Origin: Pseudomonas yamanorum
Lineage (GTDB): Bacteria; Pseudomonadota; Gammaproteobacteria; Pseudomonadales; Pseudomonadaceae
Length of the DNA: 64,000 nucleotides
NCBI RefSeq assembly: GCF_900105735.1
Contig: NZ_LT629793.1
Location: 2,356,001-2,420,000, forward strand
Reading direction: 5' to 3'
Shown here: positions 27,651-38,230 of the stretch, one piece after another
How positions within the stretch are numbered: the stretch's first letter is position 1
Layout: each line of letters starts with the position of its first letter
Notes under the pieces: generated by a model
Databases searched by the model: none
Told to the model about the DNA's origin: nothing
What the model saw: the letters and a program-made list of their open reading frames with translations, nothing else
Translations under genes and position numbers: made by a program

Positions 27651-27739
27651 TGTGGGAGCGGGCTTGCTCGCGAATGCGGTGTGTCAGTCAATGCATATGG
27701 CGACTGATGCACCGCATTCGCGAGCAAGCCCGCTCACAT
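27651..27739. repeat. REPIN, second family, degenerate right end
   Basis: The left arm TGTGGGAGCGGGCTTGCTCG is intact. The right arm CGAGCAAGCCCGCTCACAT has lost two C residues of the usual CTCCCACA end. Confidence 0.88.
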
Positions 27740-27756
27740 GTGTCCGGTGGTGTTCG

Positions 27757-28515
27757 TCAGATCGGGTTTGGGCAATCGATGAAGAGGTGTTCGAGGGCGA
27801 AGCGTCGCGCCAGGTAATCACCCAACGCCTGTACACCATACCGTTCGGTGGCGTGATGCCCGGCCGCTATGAAGCTGATGTCGTTTTCCCGGGCGCTGTG
27901 GAAGGTCTGCTCCGAAGCTTCGCCGCTCAGGTACAGGTCGACCCCGGCCAACACCGCCTGGTCGATATAGCCCTGGCCGCCACCGGTGCACCAGCCCACG
28001 CGGCGGATCATCTCGCTGCCTTCGATCAGCAGCGGCTCACGCCCCATGGCTTCCTGCACGCGGCGGGCGAAGTCACGGGGCGACACCGGTTCGGCAAGGG
28101 AGCCCACCAGGCCGACGATCTTGAGGTTGTCCGGGTCCAGTGGACCTTCGACGGTGATGTCCAGTTGCCGGGCCAGTTGCACGTTGTTGCCGACTTCCGG
28201 GTGCAGGTCCAGGGGCAAGTGGTAGGCCAGCAGGCTGATATCGTGCTTGAGCAGGGTTTTCAGGCGACGCTGCTTCATGCCGGTGATGCACGGGCTTTCA
28301 CCTTTCCAGAAGTAACCGTGGTGCACCAGCACCAGGTCGGCCTGGGCTTCGACCGCCGCGTCCAGCAATGCCTGGCTGGCAGTCACGCCACTGACGATGC
28401 GCAGCACCTGCGGCCGGCCCTCGACTTGCAGGCCGTTGGGGCAGTAATCGGCGATTTTTGCACTATTAAGGTAGCGGTCCGCTTCCTCGACTAAGGTGCT
28501 CAGGGCGACGGCCAT
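27757..28515 (-). CDS. Nif3-like dinuclear metal centre protein (NIF3/YbgI family)
   Basis: 252 residues. The family motifs are present: DYCPNGLQVEG near the N-terminus, DLVLVHHGYFWKGE carrying the HH metal ligands, LLAYHLPLDLH, and the C-terminal ISFIAAGHHATERYGVQAL. Family members form a hexameric toroid with a two-metal site; the cellular role is debated (YbgI-like hydrolase). It is divergent from algW with a 103-base shared promoter region. Confidence 0.92.
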   Translation of the reverse strand: MAVALSTLVEEADRYLNSAKIADYCPNGLQVEGRPQVLRIVSGVTASQALLDAAVEAQADLVLVHHGYFWKGESPCITGMKQRRLKTLLKHDISLLAYHLPLDLHPEVGNNVQLARQLDITVEGPLDPDNLKIVGLVGSLAEPVSPRDFARRVQEAMGREPLLIEGSEMIRRVGWCTGGGQGYIDQAVLAGVDLYLSGEASEQTFHSARENDISFIAAGHHATERYGVQALGDYLARRFALEHLFIDCPNPI

Positions 28516-28618
28516 AAAAGACTCCTAAATATCCCGTTCAGAGGCGCTCACGGCCTCGTATAATGCGCGACATTATGGGCGCTCTCCCGCCCCCTGCAAC
28601 CCGTCAGGATTTTTCTTA

Positions 28619-29773
28619 ATGCTCAAGGCACTGCGTTTTTTTGGATGGCCATTGTTGGCTGGTGTGCTGATCGCGATGCTGATTATTCAGCGTTATCCAC
28701 AACTGGTCGGCCTGCCGACGCTCGATGTCAACCTGCAACAGGCACCGCAAACCAGCGCGGTGGTGCAAGGCCCGGTGACTTACGCCGACGCGGTGGTGAT
28801 CGCCGCGCCCGCCGTGGTGAACCTGTACACCACCAAGGTCATCAACAAACCGGCGCATCCGCTGTTTGAAGACCCGCAGTTCCGGCGCTTTTTCGGCGAC
28901 AACTCGCCCAAGCAGCGACGCATGGAATCCAGCCTCGGCTCCGGCGTGATCATGAGCCCGGAAGGCTACATCCTGACCAACAACCACGTGACCACCGGCG
29001 CCGACCAGATTGTCGTGGCCCTGCGTGATGGCCGGGAAACCCTGGCCCGCGTAGTCGGCAGCGACCCGGAAACCGACCTTGCGGTGTTGAAGATTGATCT
29101 GAAAAGCCTGCCCTCGATCACCATCGGCCGCTCCGAAGGCTTGCGCGTAGGTGACGTGGCGCTGGCCATCGGCAACCCGTTCGGGGTGGGCCAGACCGTG
29201 ACCATGGGCATCATCAGCGCCACCGGGCGTAACCAGTTGGGCCTCAACAGCTACGAAGACTTTATCCAGACCGACGCGGCGATCAACCCGGGCAACTCCG
29301 GCGGCGCGCTGGTGGATGCCAACGGCAACCTGACCGGCATCAACACCGCGATCTTCTCCAAGTCCGGTGGCTCCCAGGGCATCGGCTTCGCCATCCCGGT
29401 CAAACTCGCCACGGAAGTGATGAAGTCGATCATCGAGCATGGCCAAGTGATTCGTGGCTGGCTGGGGATTGAAGTACAACCGCTGACCAAGGAACTGGCC
29501 GAGTCGTTTGGCCTGACCGGGCGCCCAGGCATCGTGGTCGCCGGGATCTTCCGCGACGGCCCGGCGCAGAAAGCCGGCCTGCAACTGGGGGATGTGATCC
29601 TCAGCATCGACGGCGAACCGGCCGGTGATGGCCGCAAGTCGATGAACCAGGTGGCGCGGATCAAGCCGACCGACAAGGTGGCGATCCAGGTGATGCGCAA
29701 TGGCAAGGAAATCAAGCTGTCGGCAGAAATCGGCCTGCGTCCGCCGCCGGCGCCGGTGAAAGAAGAGGAATAA
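28619..29773 (+). CDS. algW: Periplasmic serine protease AlgW (DegS-like)
   Basis: 384 residues: an N-terminal membrane anchor (about 7-23), a trypsin-like protease domain with the triad His123 (NNHVTTG), Asp153 (ETDLAVLK) and Ser227 (NPGNSGGAL), and one C-terminal PDZ domain with GWLGIEVQPLT. In Pseudomonas, AlgW senses misfolded outer-membrane proteins and cuts MucA to release AlgU (RpoE-type sigma), controlling alginate and envelope stress genes. The single PDZ separates it from two-PDZ MucD. Confidence 0.95.
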   Translation: MLKALRFFGWPLLAGVLIAMLIIQRYPQLVGLPTLDVNLQQAPQTSAVVQGPVTYADAVVIAAPAVVNLYTTKVINKPAHPLFEDPQFRRFFGDNSPKQRRMESSLGSGVIMSPEGYILTNNHVTTGADQIVVALRDGRETLARVVGSDPETDLAVLKIDLKSLPSITIGRSEGLRVGDVALAIGNPFGVGQTVTMGIISATGRNQLGLNSYEDFIQTDAAINPGNSGGALVDANGNLTGINTAIFSKSGGSQGIGFAIPVKLATEVMKSIIEHGQVIRGWLGIEVQPLTKELAESFGLTGRPGIVVAGIFRDGPAQKAGLQLGDVILSIDGEPAGDGRKSMNQVARIKPTDKVAIQVMRNGKEIKLSAEIGLRPPPAPVKEEE

Positions 29774-29841
29774 CCTCTGAAGGAGCCCGCTTCAGGGCTC
29801 CTGTTACCTAATGTTTCAGAAGAAAATTACCCGCAATAGAG

Positions 29842-29861
29842 ATGTTATATTGTTTCAATAT
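29842..29861 (+). promoter_or_regulatory. Possible metalloregulator site before the TonB receptor
   Basis: ATGTTATATTG followed by a dyad ATATTG-TTT-CAATAT lies 20-40 bases upstream of the receptor start. The left part matches one half of the Zur consensus (ATGTTATA), while the right half is poor. It could equally be a Fur-like or unrelated AT-rich site. Confidence 0.35.
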
Positions 29862-29881
29862 CGCTATTGGAACGTTCTATC

Positions 29882-31993
29882 ATGCCGTCTCGAAGATTTG
29901 CCCCACTGGTGGGAATCGCCATGGGTTTGCTGGTGGACCCGGTCTACGCCGAAGACACTGCCACCTTAGAACTGGAGGCTACCCGCATCACCAGTGAGGC
30001 GTATGAATCCGCCACTGGCCCCGTCAAAGGCTATCGCGCCACCCGCTCCGCCAGCGCAACCAAAACCGACACCGCCCTGCGAGACATCCCACAATCCATC
30101 AGCGTGATTCCTGCCTCGGTGCTCAAGGACCTGGGCAGTACCAACGTCGAGCGCGCCCTGGAATTTGCCGGCGGCGTATCCAGACAGAACAACTTCGGCG
30201 GCCTGACGCTCTACGAATACAGCGTTCGCGGCTTCACCACCTCTGAGTTTTATGTGGACGGCTTCAGCGCCAACCGCGGTTACCCAAGTACGCCGGATGC
30301 GGCCAATATCGAGCGCATCGAAGTGCTCAAGGGCCCCGCCGCCAGCCTGTATGGCCGTGGCGACCCGGGCGGCACGGTGAATATCGTCAGCAAGAAGCCG
30401 CAGCCCGAAGCCTTCACCACCGTGCAGACCAGCGCTGGCAGCTGGGACCGCTATCGCACCGCACTGGACGTGAACACGCCGCTCGATAGCGAGGGTAACG
30501 TCTTGTCACGGGTCAACCTGGCGGTGGAGGACAATCACAGCTTCCGCGACCACGTGGAGGCCAAACGGGTCTTTGTCGCACCCTCCATCAGTTGGCAACT
30601 GGACCCGGACACGCGCCTGCTGGTGGAAAGCGAATTCGTGCGCCACCGCTCCACCTTCGACCGTGGCATCGTCGCGCCGAACAATCGCTGGAGCGGCGTC
30701 TCCCGCTCGACCTTCCTCGGCGAGCCCAACGACGGCGATATCCGCAACCACAACAACCGCCTGCAAGCCACCCTCGAACACCACCTCAACGATGCCTGGC
30801 AACTGCGCCTGGCCAGCCACTACAAGCAGGGCAGCCTGTGGGGCGATGCCTCGGAAAACCGCCCACTGGATGCCGACGGCCACACCCTCAAGCGTCGCTA
30901 CCGCGAACGCTCCACCGGTTGGCACGACAGCATCACCCAACTCGAGCTACGTGGCCGGTTCGACATCGGCAACTGGCAGCACGAGTTGCTGATGGGTACC
31001 GAATACGAGGACTACCGCAAGAAAGAACGAGTCACCGCGATTGCTGGCGGCGACTACGCCATCGACATCTACAACCCGGTCTACGGCCAGCCAAAGCCCA
31101 ATGGCAAGCGCTCGGGCACCGACTTTTTCGAACAGGTGAAAAGCCAGGCGCTGAACCTGCAGGATCAGATCATCTTCACCGACCGGCTGCGCGGGATGAT
31201 CGGCGCGCGCTTCGAACACTTCGAGCAGCACACCGACGACTTCGCCCGCAACCACGCCAAAAGCCGGCAGACCCACGATGCCCTAACCCAACGCGCCGGC
31301 CTGCTCTACCAACTGACGCCTGAAGTGGGCCTGTTCGCCAATGCCTCCACCTCGTTCAAACCCAACAATGGCCTGGACGCCGGCGGCAAATCCTTCGAGC
31401 CGGAGGAAGGCGTGGGTTATGAAATCGGGATCAAGAGCGAACTGTTCGACGACCGCCTGAGCACCACCCTCGCCGCCTTCCATATCGAGAAAGAAAATGT
31501 CTTGGCCCTGGACCCGGCCACCGACACCCAGCGGGCCATGGGCAAGGCCCGCAGCCAGGGTTTTGACCTGCAACTGACCGGCCAAGTGACAGACGCCGTA
31601 CGGGTGATCGGCGCCTTTGCCTACATCGACGCCGAAGTGACTAAAGGCGACAAAGACATCCCTGCGGGCAGCCGGATTCTCGGCATGGCCAAACGAAGCG
31701 GCAGTTTACTCGGGGTGTATGAATTCCAGGACGGCCTGTTGCGTGGCTCCGACCTCGGCGCGGCCTTTACCTACGTCGGCGACCGCTCAGGCGAAGCTGG
31801 CAAAAGCTTTGAATTGCCGGCCTACCACACCGTCGACCTGCTGGCCCACTACAAGGCCAGCGACAACGTCACCGTGGGCCTGAACCTCAACAACCTGTTC
31901 GACGAAAAGTACTACGAGCGCTCCTACAGCAATTACTGGGTCAATCCCGGCGAGCCGCGCAATTTCACCGTCAGCCTGACCCTCAACCTGTAA
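29882..31993 (+). CDS. TonB-dependent siderophore-type receptor
   Basis: About 703 residues: a signal peptide (cleavage near VYAEDT), a TonB-box-like LELEATRIT, a plug domain (RDIPQSISVIPASVLKDLG, then IERIEVLKGPAASLYGRGDPGGTVNIVSKKP) and a 22-strand barrel ending in an aromatic-rich FTVSLTLNL. There is no N-terminal signalling domain, so it does not control its own sigma factor. I start it at ATG 29882; a TTG at 29867 is less likely. It is coupled to a DUF4198 periplasmic protein, which points to metal or metallophore uptake rather than a classic ferric siderophore alone. Confidence 0.9.
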   Translation: MPSRRFAPLVGIAMGLLVDPVYAEDTATLELEATRITSEAYESATGPVKGYRATRSASATKTDTALRDIPQSISVIPASVLKDLGSTNVERALEFAGGVSRQNNFGGLTLYEYSVRGFTTSEFYVDGFSANRGYPSTPDAANIERIEVLKGPAASLYGRGDPGGTVNIVSKKPQPEAFTTVQTSAGSWDRYRTALDVNTPLDSEGNVLSRVNLAVEDNHSFRDHVEAKRVFVAPSISWQLDPDTRLLVESEFVRHRSTFDRGIVAPNNRWSGVSRSTFLGEPNDGDIRNHNNRLQATLEHHLNDAWQLRLASHYKQGSLWGDASENRPLDADGHTLKRRYRERSTGWHDSITQLELRGRFDIGNWQHELLMGTEYEDYRKKERVTAIAGGDYAIDIYNPVYGQPKPNGKRSGTDFFEQVKSQALNLQDQIIFTDRLRGMIGARFEHFEQHTDDFARNHAKSRQTHDALTQRAGLLYQLTPEVGLFANASTSFKPNNGLDAGGKSFEPEEGVGYEIGIKSELFDDRLSTTLAAFHIEKENVLALDPATDTQRAMGKARSQGFDLQLTGQVTDAVRVIGAFAYIDAEVTKGDKDIPAGSRILGMAKRSGSLLGVYEFQDGLLRGSDLGAAFTYVGDRSGEAGKSFELPAYHTVDLLAHYKASDNVTVGLNLNNLFDEKYYERSYSNYWVNPGEPRNFTVSLTLNL

Positions 31994-32005
31994 AAGGACG
32001 TCTCC

Positions 32006-32725
32006 ATGCAAGTCTTCAAATCCCTGGCCGTGTTAGGCCTGCTGTTTGCCACCCAAGTCTCGGCCCACGGGCTGTGGACCGAACAACGGCGCGGCAATAT
32101 CGAAGTGATCTACGGCCACGGCGCCGAAGACAACGTGTTCAAGGCCCAGAAAATCAGCGGCGCCTGGGCCTATGACGCCAGCGGCAAAATGATTCCGGTG
32201 ACCGTGGAACGGCTGTCCGACCACGCGCGCCTGAAGCCTCTCAAATCGCCGGCTGTATTGGCGGTCGCCCTGGATAACGGCATGTGGTCGCAGACGGCTG
32301 AAAAGAAGTGGGTCAACGAGGGCCGCAGTAAAGTGCCGGGGGCGATTGAGTCGACCCATACCTTCAAGTACGGCCTGGCGATCTACCAGCCGGGAGCAAC
32401 GTTGCCGAAGCTGGACCAGCTCAAGCTACTGATCTTGCCAGAAGTTGATCCGCTGACCGTAGGACCGGGCAAATCACTGCCCGTGCGGGTGCTGCTGGAT
32501 GGCAAGCCGGCGGCTGGGGTCAAGCTGGTGGGGGATTATCGCAATGCACCGAGCACCTTGAGCACCGAGACCGATAAAGACGGCCGCGCCCAGGTGCTGG
32601 TAAGGAATGAAGGATTGAATGTGATTGCGGCGCAGGTGGAGATCCCGCTTAAAGACAATGCTGATGTAGCGACTCGCGGACTGTTCAGTTCCCTGACCTT
32701 CCTGGGCGAGCCGCATCACGAGTAA
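32006..32725 (+). CDS. DUF4198 (NikM-like) periplasmic protein
   Basis: 239 residues with a signal peptide ending SAHG, so the mature N-terminus begins with histidine (HGLWTEQR), a feature of metal-binding DUF4198/NikM-like proteins. The second half is beta-rich with an Ig-like segment (VRVLLDGKPAAGVKLVGDY) and the tail ends HHE. It lies 12 bases after the TonB receptor with AAAGGA before the ATG. The pair probably imports a divalent metal such as zinc, nickel or cobalt; which one cannot be told. Confidence 0.85.
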   Translation: MQVFKSLAVLGLLFATQVSAHGLWTEQRRGNIEVIYGHGAEDNVFKAQKISGAWAYDASGKMIPVTVERLSDHARLKPLKSPAVLAVALDNGMWSQTAEKKWVNEGRSKVPGAIESTHTFKYGLAIYQPGATLPKLDQLKLLILPEVDPLTVGPGKSLPVRVLLDGKPAAGVKLVGDYRNAPSTLSTETDKDGRAQVLVRNEGLNVIAAQVEIPLKDNADVATRGLFSSLTFLGEPHHE

Positions 32726-32754
32726 CACCGAAAATTCAGAGTGGGCACAGTCAA

Positions 32755-32844
32755 TGAGGGAGCGGGCTTGCTCGCGAAGGCGGTGTATCAGTCGCTATCT
32801 TCATTAACTGACCCACCGTATTCGCGGGCAAGCCCGCTCCCACA
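32755..32844. repeat. REPIN, second family
   Basis: The left arm is altered (TGAGGGAGCGGGCTTGCTCG) and the right arm reads CGGGCAAGCCCGCTCCCACA. It lies between the convergent DUF4198 and hemH genes. Confidence 0.9.
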
Positions 32845-32865
32845 TTCAGGCCTCACTCGGCTTGA

Positions 32866-33891
32866 TTACAGTGCCACCGGCGCTCTTTCACACAGGGTAT
32901 TGAGCGCCACCGCCCACTGTGGGTCATCGTTCAGGCAAGGCACCAACACCAACTCCTCGCCCCCCGCTTCGCGGAATTGTTCCAGGCCGCGATCGCCAAT
33001 TTCCTCCAGTGTCTCGATGCAGTCCGCGACAAACGCCGGGCACATCACCAGCAACTTCTTCACCCCTTGCTGAGCCAACGCCTCAAGGCGTGCCTCGGTG
33101 TAGGGTTCGATCCACTTGGCCCGGCCCAACCGCGACTGGAACGCCACCGACCATTTGCCCTCCGGCAAGCCAAGGCGCTCCGCGAAGTCCCGCGCAACAC
33201 TGAAGCACTGCGCGCGATAGCACGTGGCAAGCACCTCGGGTGAGGCGTTCTGGCAGCAGTTGGCGTCCTTGAAACAGTGTTGCCCGGTAGGGTCGAGCTT
33301 TTTCAGGTGGCGCTCGGGCAACCCATGAAAGCTCAGCAGGAGGTGATCGAAATCCTGTTCCACATAAGCTCTGGCGCTGTTGGCCAAGGCGTCGAGGTAC
33401 TCCGGTTCATCGTAGAACGGCTGCAGAATCGAAAACTCGATCGCCAACTTTTTGTCCCGCACCACGCGTCGGGCTTCTTCGATCACCGTGGTCACGGTGC
33501 TGTCTGCAAATTGCGGGTACAACGGCGCCAGGGTGACTTTCTTGATGCCCTGGGACGCCAGCCGCGTCAGTACGCTTTCAATCGACGGCTCGCCATAACG
33601 CATTGCCAGTTCCACCGGGCCTTGGGTCCATTGCGCGGTCATCTGTTGTTGCAGGCGGCGGCTGAGGACGACCAGCGGCGAGCCTTCGTCCCACCAGATC
33701 GAGGCGTAGGCATGGGCCGATTGCTCCGGGCGCTTGATCAGGATCAGCGACACCAGCAAGCGCCGAACCGGCCATGGCAGGTCAATGACGTAAGGGTCCA
33801 TCAGGAATTGATTAAGGTAGCTGCGCACATCCGCCACCGAAGTGGACGCCGGTGAACCCAGGTTGACCAGTAACAACGCGTGATCCGTCAT
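32866..33891 (-). CDS. hemH: Ferrochelatase
   Basis: 341 residues with the ferrochelatase segments [24 protein letters not shown], the [18 protein letters not shown] signature with its catalytic His, and [18 protein letters not shown]. It inserts ferrous iron into protoporphyrin IX, the last step of haem synthesis. Loss of HemH makes E. coli light-sensitive (visA) because protoporphyrin accumulates, which fits its place beside a light-response region. It is downstream of the TIGR01777 gene, 14 bases apart. Confidence 0.95.
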   Translation of the reverse strand: MTDHALLLVNLGSPASTSVADVRSYLNQFLMDPYVIDLPWPVRRLLVSLILIKRPEQSAHAYASIWWDEGSPLVVLSRRLQQQMTAQWTQGPVELAMRYGEPSIESVLTRLASQGIKKVTLAPLYPQFADSTVTTVIEEARRVVRDKKLAIEFSILQPFYDEPEYLDALANSARAYVEQDFDHLLLSFHGLPERHLKKLDPTGQHCFKDANCCQNASPEVLATCYRAQCFSVARDFAERLGLPEGKWSVAFQSRLGRAKWIEPYTEARLEALAQQGVKKLLVMCPAFVADCIETLEEIGDRGLEQFREAGGEELVLVPCLNDDPQWAVALNTLCERAPVAL

Positions 33892-33905
33892 GCAACATCC
33901 TATCT

Positions 33906-34805
33906 CTAGAGGCGGCTGGACAAGTCGTCCAGGGCCGCGTGCAACTCAGTGAACTGGAAAATGAACCCAGCGGCCAACAGCCGCTGCGGCAACGCCCGCT
34001 GGCCGCCCAGCAACAAACCGGACAACTCGCCCAGGCCGATGCGCAAGGCAAACGCCGGCATGGGCATGAACGCCGGGCGGTGCAGCACCTTGCCCAGGGT
34101 CTTGGCGAACTCCAGGTTGCGTACCGGGTGTGGCGCGCAGGCATTATAAGGACCGCTGGCATCGGTCTTGTGCAGAAGAAAATCAATCAGGGCGATTTGA
34201 TCCTTTATATGGACCCATGGCATCCACTGCCGACCGTTGCCGATAGGCCCGCCCAGCGCCAGTTTGAATGGCAGCAACAGCCGCGACAAAAAGCCGCCCT
34301 CGGCCGCCAGCACCAGCCCTGTACGTACCAGCACGACGCGGATACCCAATGCTTCGGCGCGCTGGGCGGTTTCTTCCCAGGCAATAGAGAGCTGGCTGCC
34401 GAAATCGTCTTGTACCGGGCCGCTGTCTTCGGTCAGCTCACGCTCGCCGCCGTCGCCGTACCAGCCGACCGCAGAACCGGAAATCAACACCGCCGGTTTT
34501 TGCTCAAGGCCCTCAAGCCACGCCAGCAAGGTTTCGGTCAGGCCGATGCGGCTGCTCCATAGCAGCGCCTTGCGTTTATGCGTCCAGGGCCGGTCGGCAA
34601 TCGGTGCGCCGGCCAGGTTGATCACCGCGTCCACCGGCTCGTTTATGTCTTGCAGGCGAGCAATGCCGCGCACTTGGGCACCACACAATTTGGCCACTTG
34701 TTCGGGATGGCGGCTCCAGACCGTGAGGCGATGGCCCTGGGCAAGCCAGTGTTGGCAAAGTTGGCGGCCGATCAAACCCGTACCGCCGGTCAGCAAAATG
34801 TGCAT
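33906..34805 (-). CDS. TIGR01777-family NAD-dependent epimerase (YfcH-like)
   Basis: 299 residues of an extended [21 protein letters not shown] at the N-terminus, [27 protein letters not shown] with the catalytic YGD, and a C-terminal [24 protein letters not shown] (DUF1731-type). The function is unknown. It forms an operon with hemH and is divergent from the flavoprotein gene at 35015, sharing a 209-base promoter region that contains a PplR-like box. Confidence 0.9.
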   Translation of the reverse strand: MHILLTGGTGLIGRQLCQHWLAQGHRLTVWSRHPEQVAKLCGAQVRGIARLQDINEPVDAVINLAGAPIADRPWTHKRKALLWSSRIGLTETLLAWLEGLEQKPAVLISGSAVGWYGDGGERELTEDSGPVQDDFGSQLSIAWEETAQRAEALGIRVVLVRTGLVLAAEGGFLSRLLLPFKLALGGPIGNGRQWMPWVHIKDQIALIDFLLHKTDASGPYNACAPHPVRNLEFAKTLGKVLHRPAFMPMPAFALRIGLGELSGLLLGGQRALPQRLLAAGFIFQFTELHAALDDLSSRL

Positions 34806-34941
34806 GAGTCGTTCCTCGTGTAACGTTCGCCGACCACCGTTAGTCTATTTTATAAACAGGGATGTTTTAATCGGGCGCAACGGTGGTTAAACCCTCAGGG
34901 TTAACCATAGGTCACGCCAAACGATCAGGTACGCCAAAACT

Positions 34942-36213
<1,272 letters not shown>

Positions 36214-36229
36214 CCATTCCGCAAATACC

Positions 36230-36303
36230 TGTACAAATTATTTGACTTGTACAGCTTCAAACCTATGATGAGATTAAGTTGTACAGAAATTTATCTCTGT
36301 ACA
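36230..36303 (+). promoter_or_regulatory. Promoter with two perfect PplR-type boxes
   Basis: Two exact TGTACA-N12-TGTACA direct repeats lie at 36230-36253 and 36280-36303, 50 bases apart centre to centre. Between and across them is a strong sigma-70 promoter, TTGACT (36242-36247), 16 bases, TATGAT (36264-36269). The first box covers the -35; the second covers the expected transcription start. This is repressor architecture and matches the P. putida PplR1 consensus. The nine-gene light operon starts 23 bases downstream of the second box. Confidence 0.88.
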
Positions 36304-36325
36304 GGAATTTCACCGAGGTTTGGCC

Positions 36326-37297
36326 ATGTCCAGCACCCTGCCCACCACCGGAAAACCAAAAATCGCCATCAGCGCCTGCCTGTTGGGCGAGAACGTGCGC
36401 TTCAACGGCGGGCACAAACAATCTCAACTGTGCAGCCAGACCCTCGCCGATTATTTCGACTTCGTGCCGCTTTGCCCTGAGGTCGCCATCGGCCTGGGCA
36501 TTCCCCGTGAGCCGATTCGGCTGGTGGGCGACCCGCTTAACCCCCAGGCCGTCGGCACCGTGCACCGCGAGCTCAACGTAACCCAACCGCTGGACGATTA
36601 CGCTCGGCAAATGGCCGCCGAACACACCGACCTCTGCGGCTACATCTTCATGCAGAAATCGCCGTCCTGCGGCCTGGAGCGGGTCAAGGTCTATCAAGAC
36701 AACGGCATGCCCATCGACGGCGGCGGACGCGGTATCTACGCCCAGGCGTTTTGCGCGCGTCACCCCAACCTGCCGGTGGAAGAAGACGGTCGGCTGAACG
36801 ACCCGGTGCTGCGGGAAAATTTCCTGACCCGGGTGTTCGTCTACGCCACTTGGCAGCAGCTCCTCGCCGAAGGCCTGACCCGTCACCGCCTGCTGGAATT
36901 TCACTCGCGCTACAAATACCTGCTGATGGCCCACAGCCCCGTGCATTACAAAAGCCTGGGCAACCTGCTGGGCAGCATGCCCAAGGACGTCGACCTCGAC
37001 ACCTTGGCCGCCGGTTATTTCAGCGAACTGATGACCGCCCTGAGCAAGTGCGCCACCCGTGGCACCCACACCAATGTGCTGCAACACATCAGCGGCTACC
37101 TCAAGCAAGCCATCAGCGCCGAAGACAAACAGGAAGTGCAGACCCTCATCGGCCAATACCGCCAGGGCATCGTCCCGCTGGTGGTGCCGCTGACGCTGCT
37201 CAAGCACCACTTTCGCCAGCACCCGGACCGCTACATCGCGCAGCAGGCCTACCTGCAACCGCACCCGGAAAACCTCAGCCTGCGTAATGCGATTTAA
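36326..37297 (+). CDS. rudS: RudS-like tRNA 4-thiouridine desulfidase (DUF523-DUF1722)
   Basis: 323 residues: an N-terminal TudS/DUF523 domain with three probable [4Fe-4S] cysteines at about 18 (ISACLLGENVRFNG), 50 (LCPEVAIGLGIPR) and 115 (KSPSCGL), and a C-terminal DUF1722 (YbgA-like) domain (about 170-310). This fusion is the architecture of RudS enzymes, which remove sulfur from 4-thiouridine in tRNA. That base absorbs near-UV light and causes UVA growth delay, so light induction makes sense. ATG at 36326 has GAGG 7 bases upstream. It is the first gene of the PplR-controlled operon. Confidence 0.88.
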   Translation: MSSTLPTTGKPKIAISACLLGENVRFNGGHKQSQLCSQTLADYFDFVPLCPEVAIGLGIPREPIRLVGDPLNPQAVGTVHRELNVTQPLDDYARQMAAEHTDLCGYIFMQKSPSCGLERVKVYQDNGMPIDGGGRGIYAQAFCARHPNLPVEEDGRLNDPVLRENFLTRVFVYATWQQLLAEGLTRHRLLEFHSRYKYLLMAHSPVHYKSLGNLLGSMPKDVDLDTLAAGYFSELMTALSKCATRGTHTNVLQHISGYLKQAISAEDKQEVQTLIGQYRQGIVPLVVPLTLLKHHFRQHPDRYIAQQAYLQPHPENLSLRNAI

Positions 37298-37300
37298 CCT

Positions 37301-38230
37301 ATGACTTTCCCCCTGCAAGCACCTGTCGAAGACATCGCCGAGGCCATCGAACAAGGCTGGCTGCCGATCCGCGAAGTGGCGCGCCAGACCGGCGTCAACG
37401 CCGTGACCCTGCGCGCCTGGGAGCGGCGTTATGGCCTGATCGTGCCCCAGCGCACGCCCAAGGGGCACCGGCTGTTCAGTGCCGAGCATGTACAACGCAT
37501 CCACACCATCCTGACCTGGCTCAACCGCGGGGTGCCGGTCAGCCAGGTCAAGAGCCTGATCGACACCGCACAAACCGCCAGCCAACCGCCGGAGGAAAAC
37601 GAATGGCATAACCGCCGCCAGCACCTGGTGCAGGCCATCAGCGAACTGGCCGAACGCCGGGTGGATGACGCCTTCAACCAGGCCATGGCCCTGTACCCGC
37701 CACGCACCTTGTGCGAGCAACTGTTATTGCCGTTGCTCAGGGAGCTTGAACTGCGCTGGCAGGGCCAATTCGGTGCGCAGATGGAGCGGGTGTTTTTCTA
37801 TTCCTGGCTGCGCAGCAAATTCGGCGCGCGGATGTATCACAACAACCGCCAGCTCAACGGCGCGCCGTTACTGCTGATCAACCATTCCGACCTGCCGCTG
37901 GAGCCGCACCTGTGGCTCACCGCCTGGCTCGCCAGCAGCGCCGATTGCCCGGTGGAAGTCTTCGACTGGCCATTGCCGACGGGCGAACTGGCCCTGGCCG
38001 TCGAACGCCTGCAACCCCGGGCAGTACTGCTGTATTCGAGCAAGACGCTCCATACGTCGGCGCTGGAAAAACTATTGAGCGGCTTCAGTTGCCCAAAACT
38101 GATAACCGGACCAGCGGTATGCATCCATCAGGCCGAGCTGTCCGTATTAACCCAAGACATTCCTGAATTGCTCCTGGCCGAAGACCCATTGTCGGCCCAT
38201 CAGGTACTGATCCAGCGTGGACTTATTTAA
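37301..38230 (+). CDS. MerR-family light regulator, class II LitR (PplR1-like)
   Basis: 309 residues: a MerR HTH (about 20-90; LPIREVARQTGVNAVTLRAW) and a CarH/LitR-like C-terminal half without the cobalamin DxHxxG motif. It lies 3 bases after rudS and directly before phrB. The two TGTACA repeats at the head of its operon imply autoregulation, as reported for P. putida pplR1. It resembles the other MerR regulator of this window (11200-12156) over the HTH. Its light input should come from a LOV partner, not B12. Confidence 0.9.
   Translation: MTFPLQAPVEDIAEAIEQGWLPIREVARQTGVNAVTLRAWERRYGLIVPQRTPKGHRLFSAEHVQRIHTILTWLNRGVPVSQVKSLIDTAQTASQPPEENEWHNRRQHLVQAISELAERRVDDAFNQAMALYPPRTLCEQLLLPLLRELELRWQGQFGAQMERVFFYSWLRSKFGARMYHNNRQLNGAPLLLINHSDLPLEPHLWLTAWLASSADCPVEVFDWPLPTGELALAVERLQPRAVLLYSSKTLHTSALEKLLSGFSCPKLITGPAVCIHQAELSVLTQDIPELLLAEDPLSAHQVLIQRGLI

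Noticed and set aside
28693..28701. DnaA-box-like TTATCCACA (also at 55875-55883)
   Set aside because: One is inside algW and the other is isolated before pth; single boxes without clustering do not indicate an origin.
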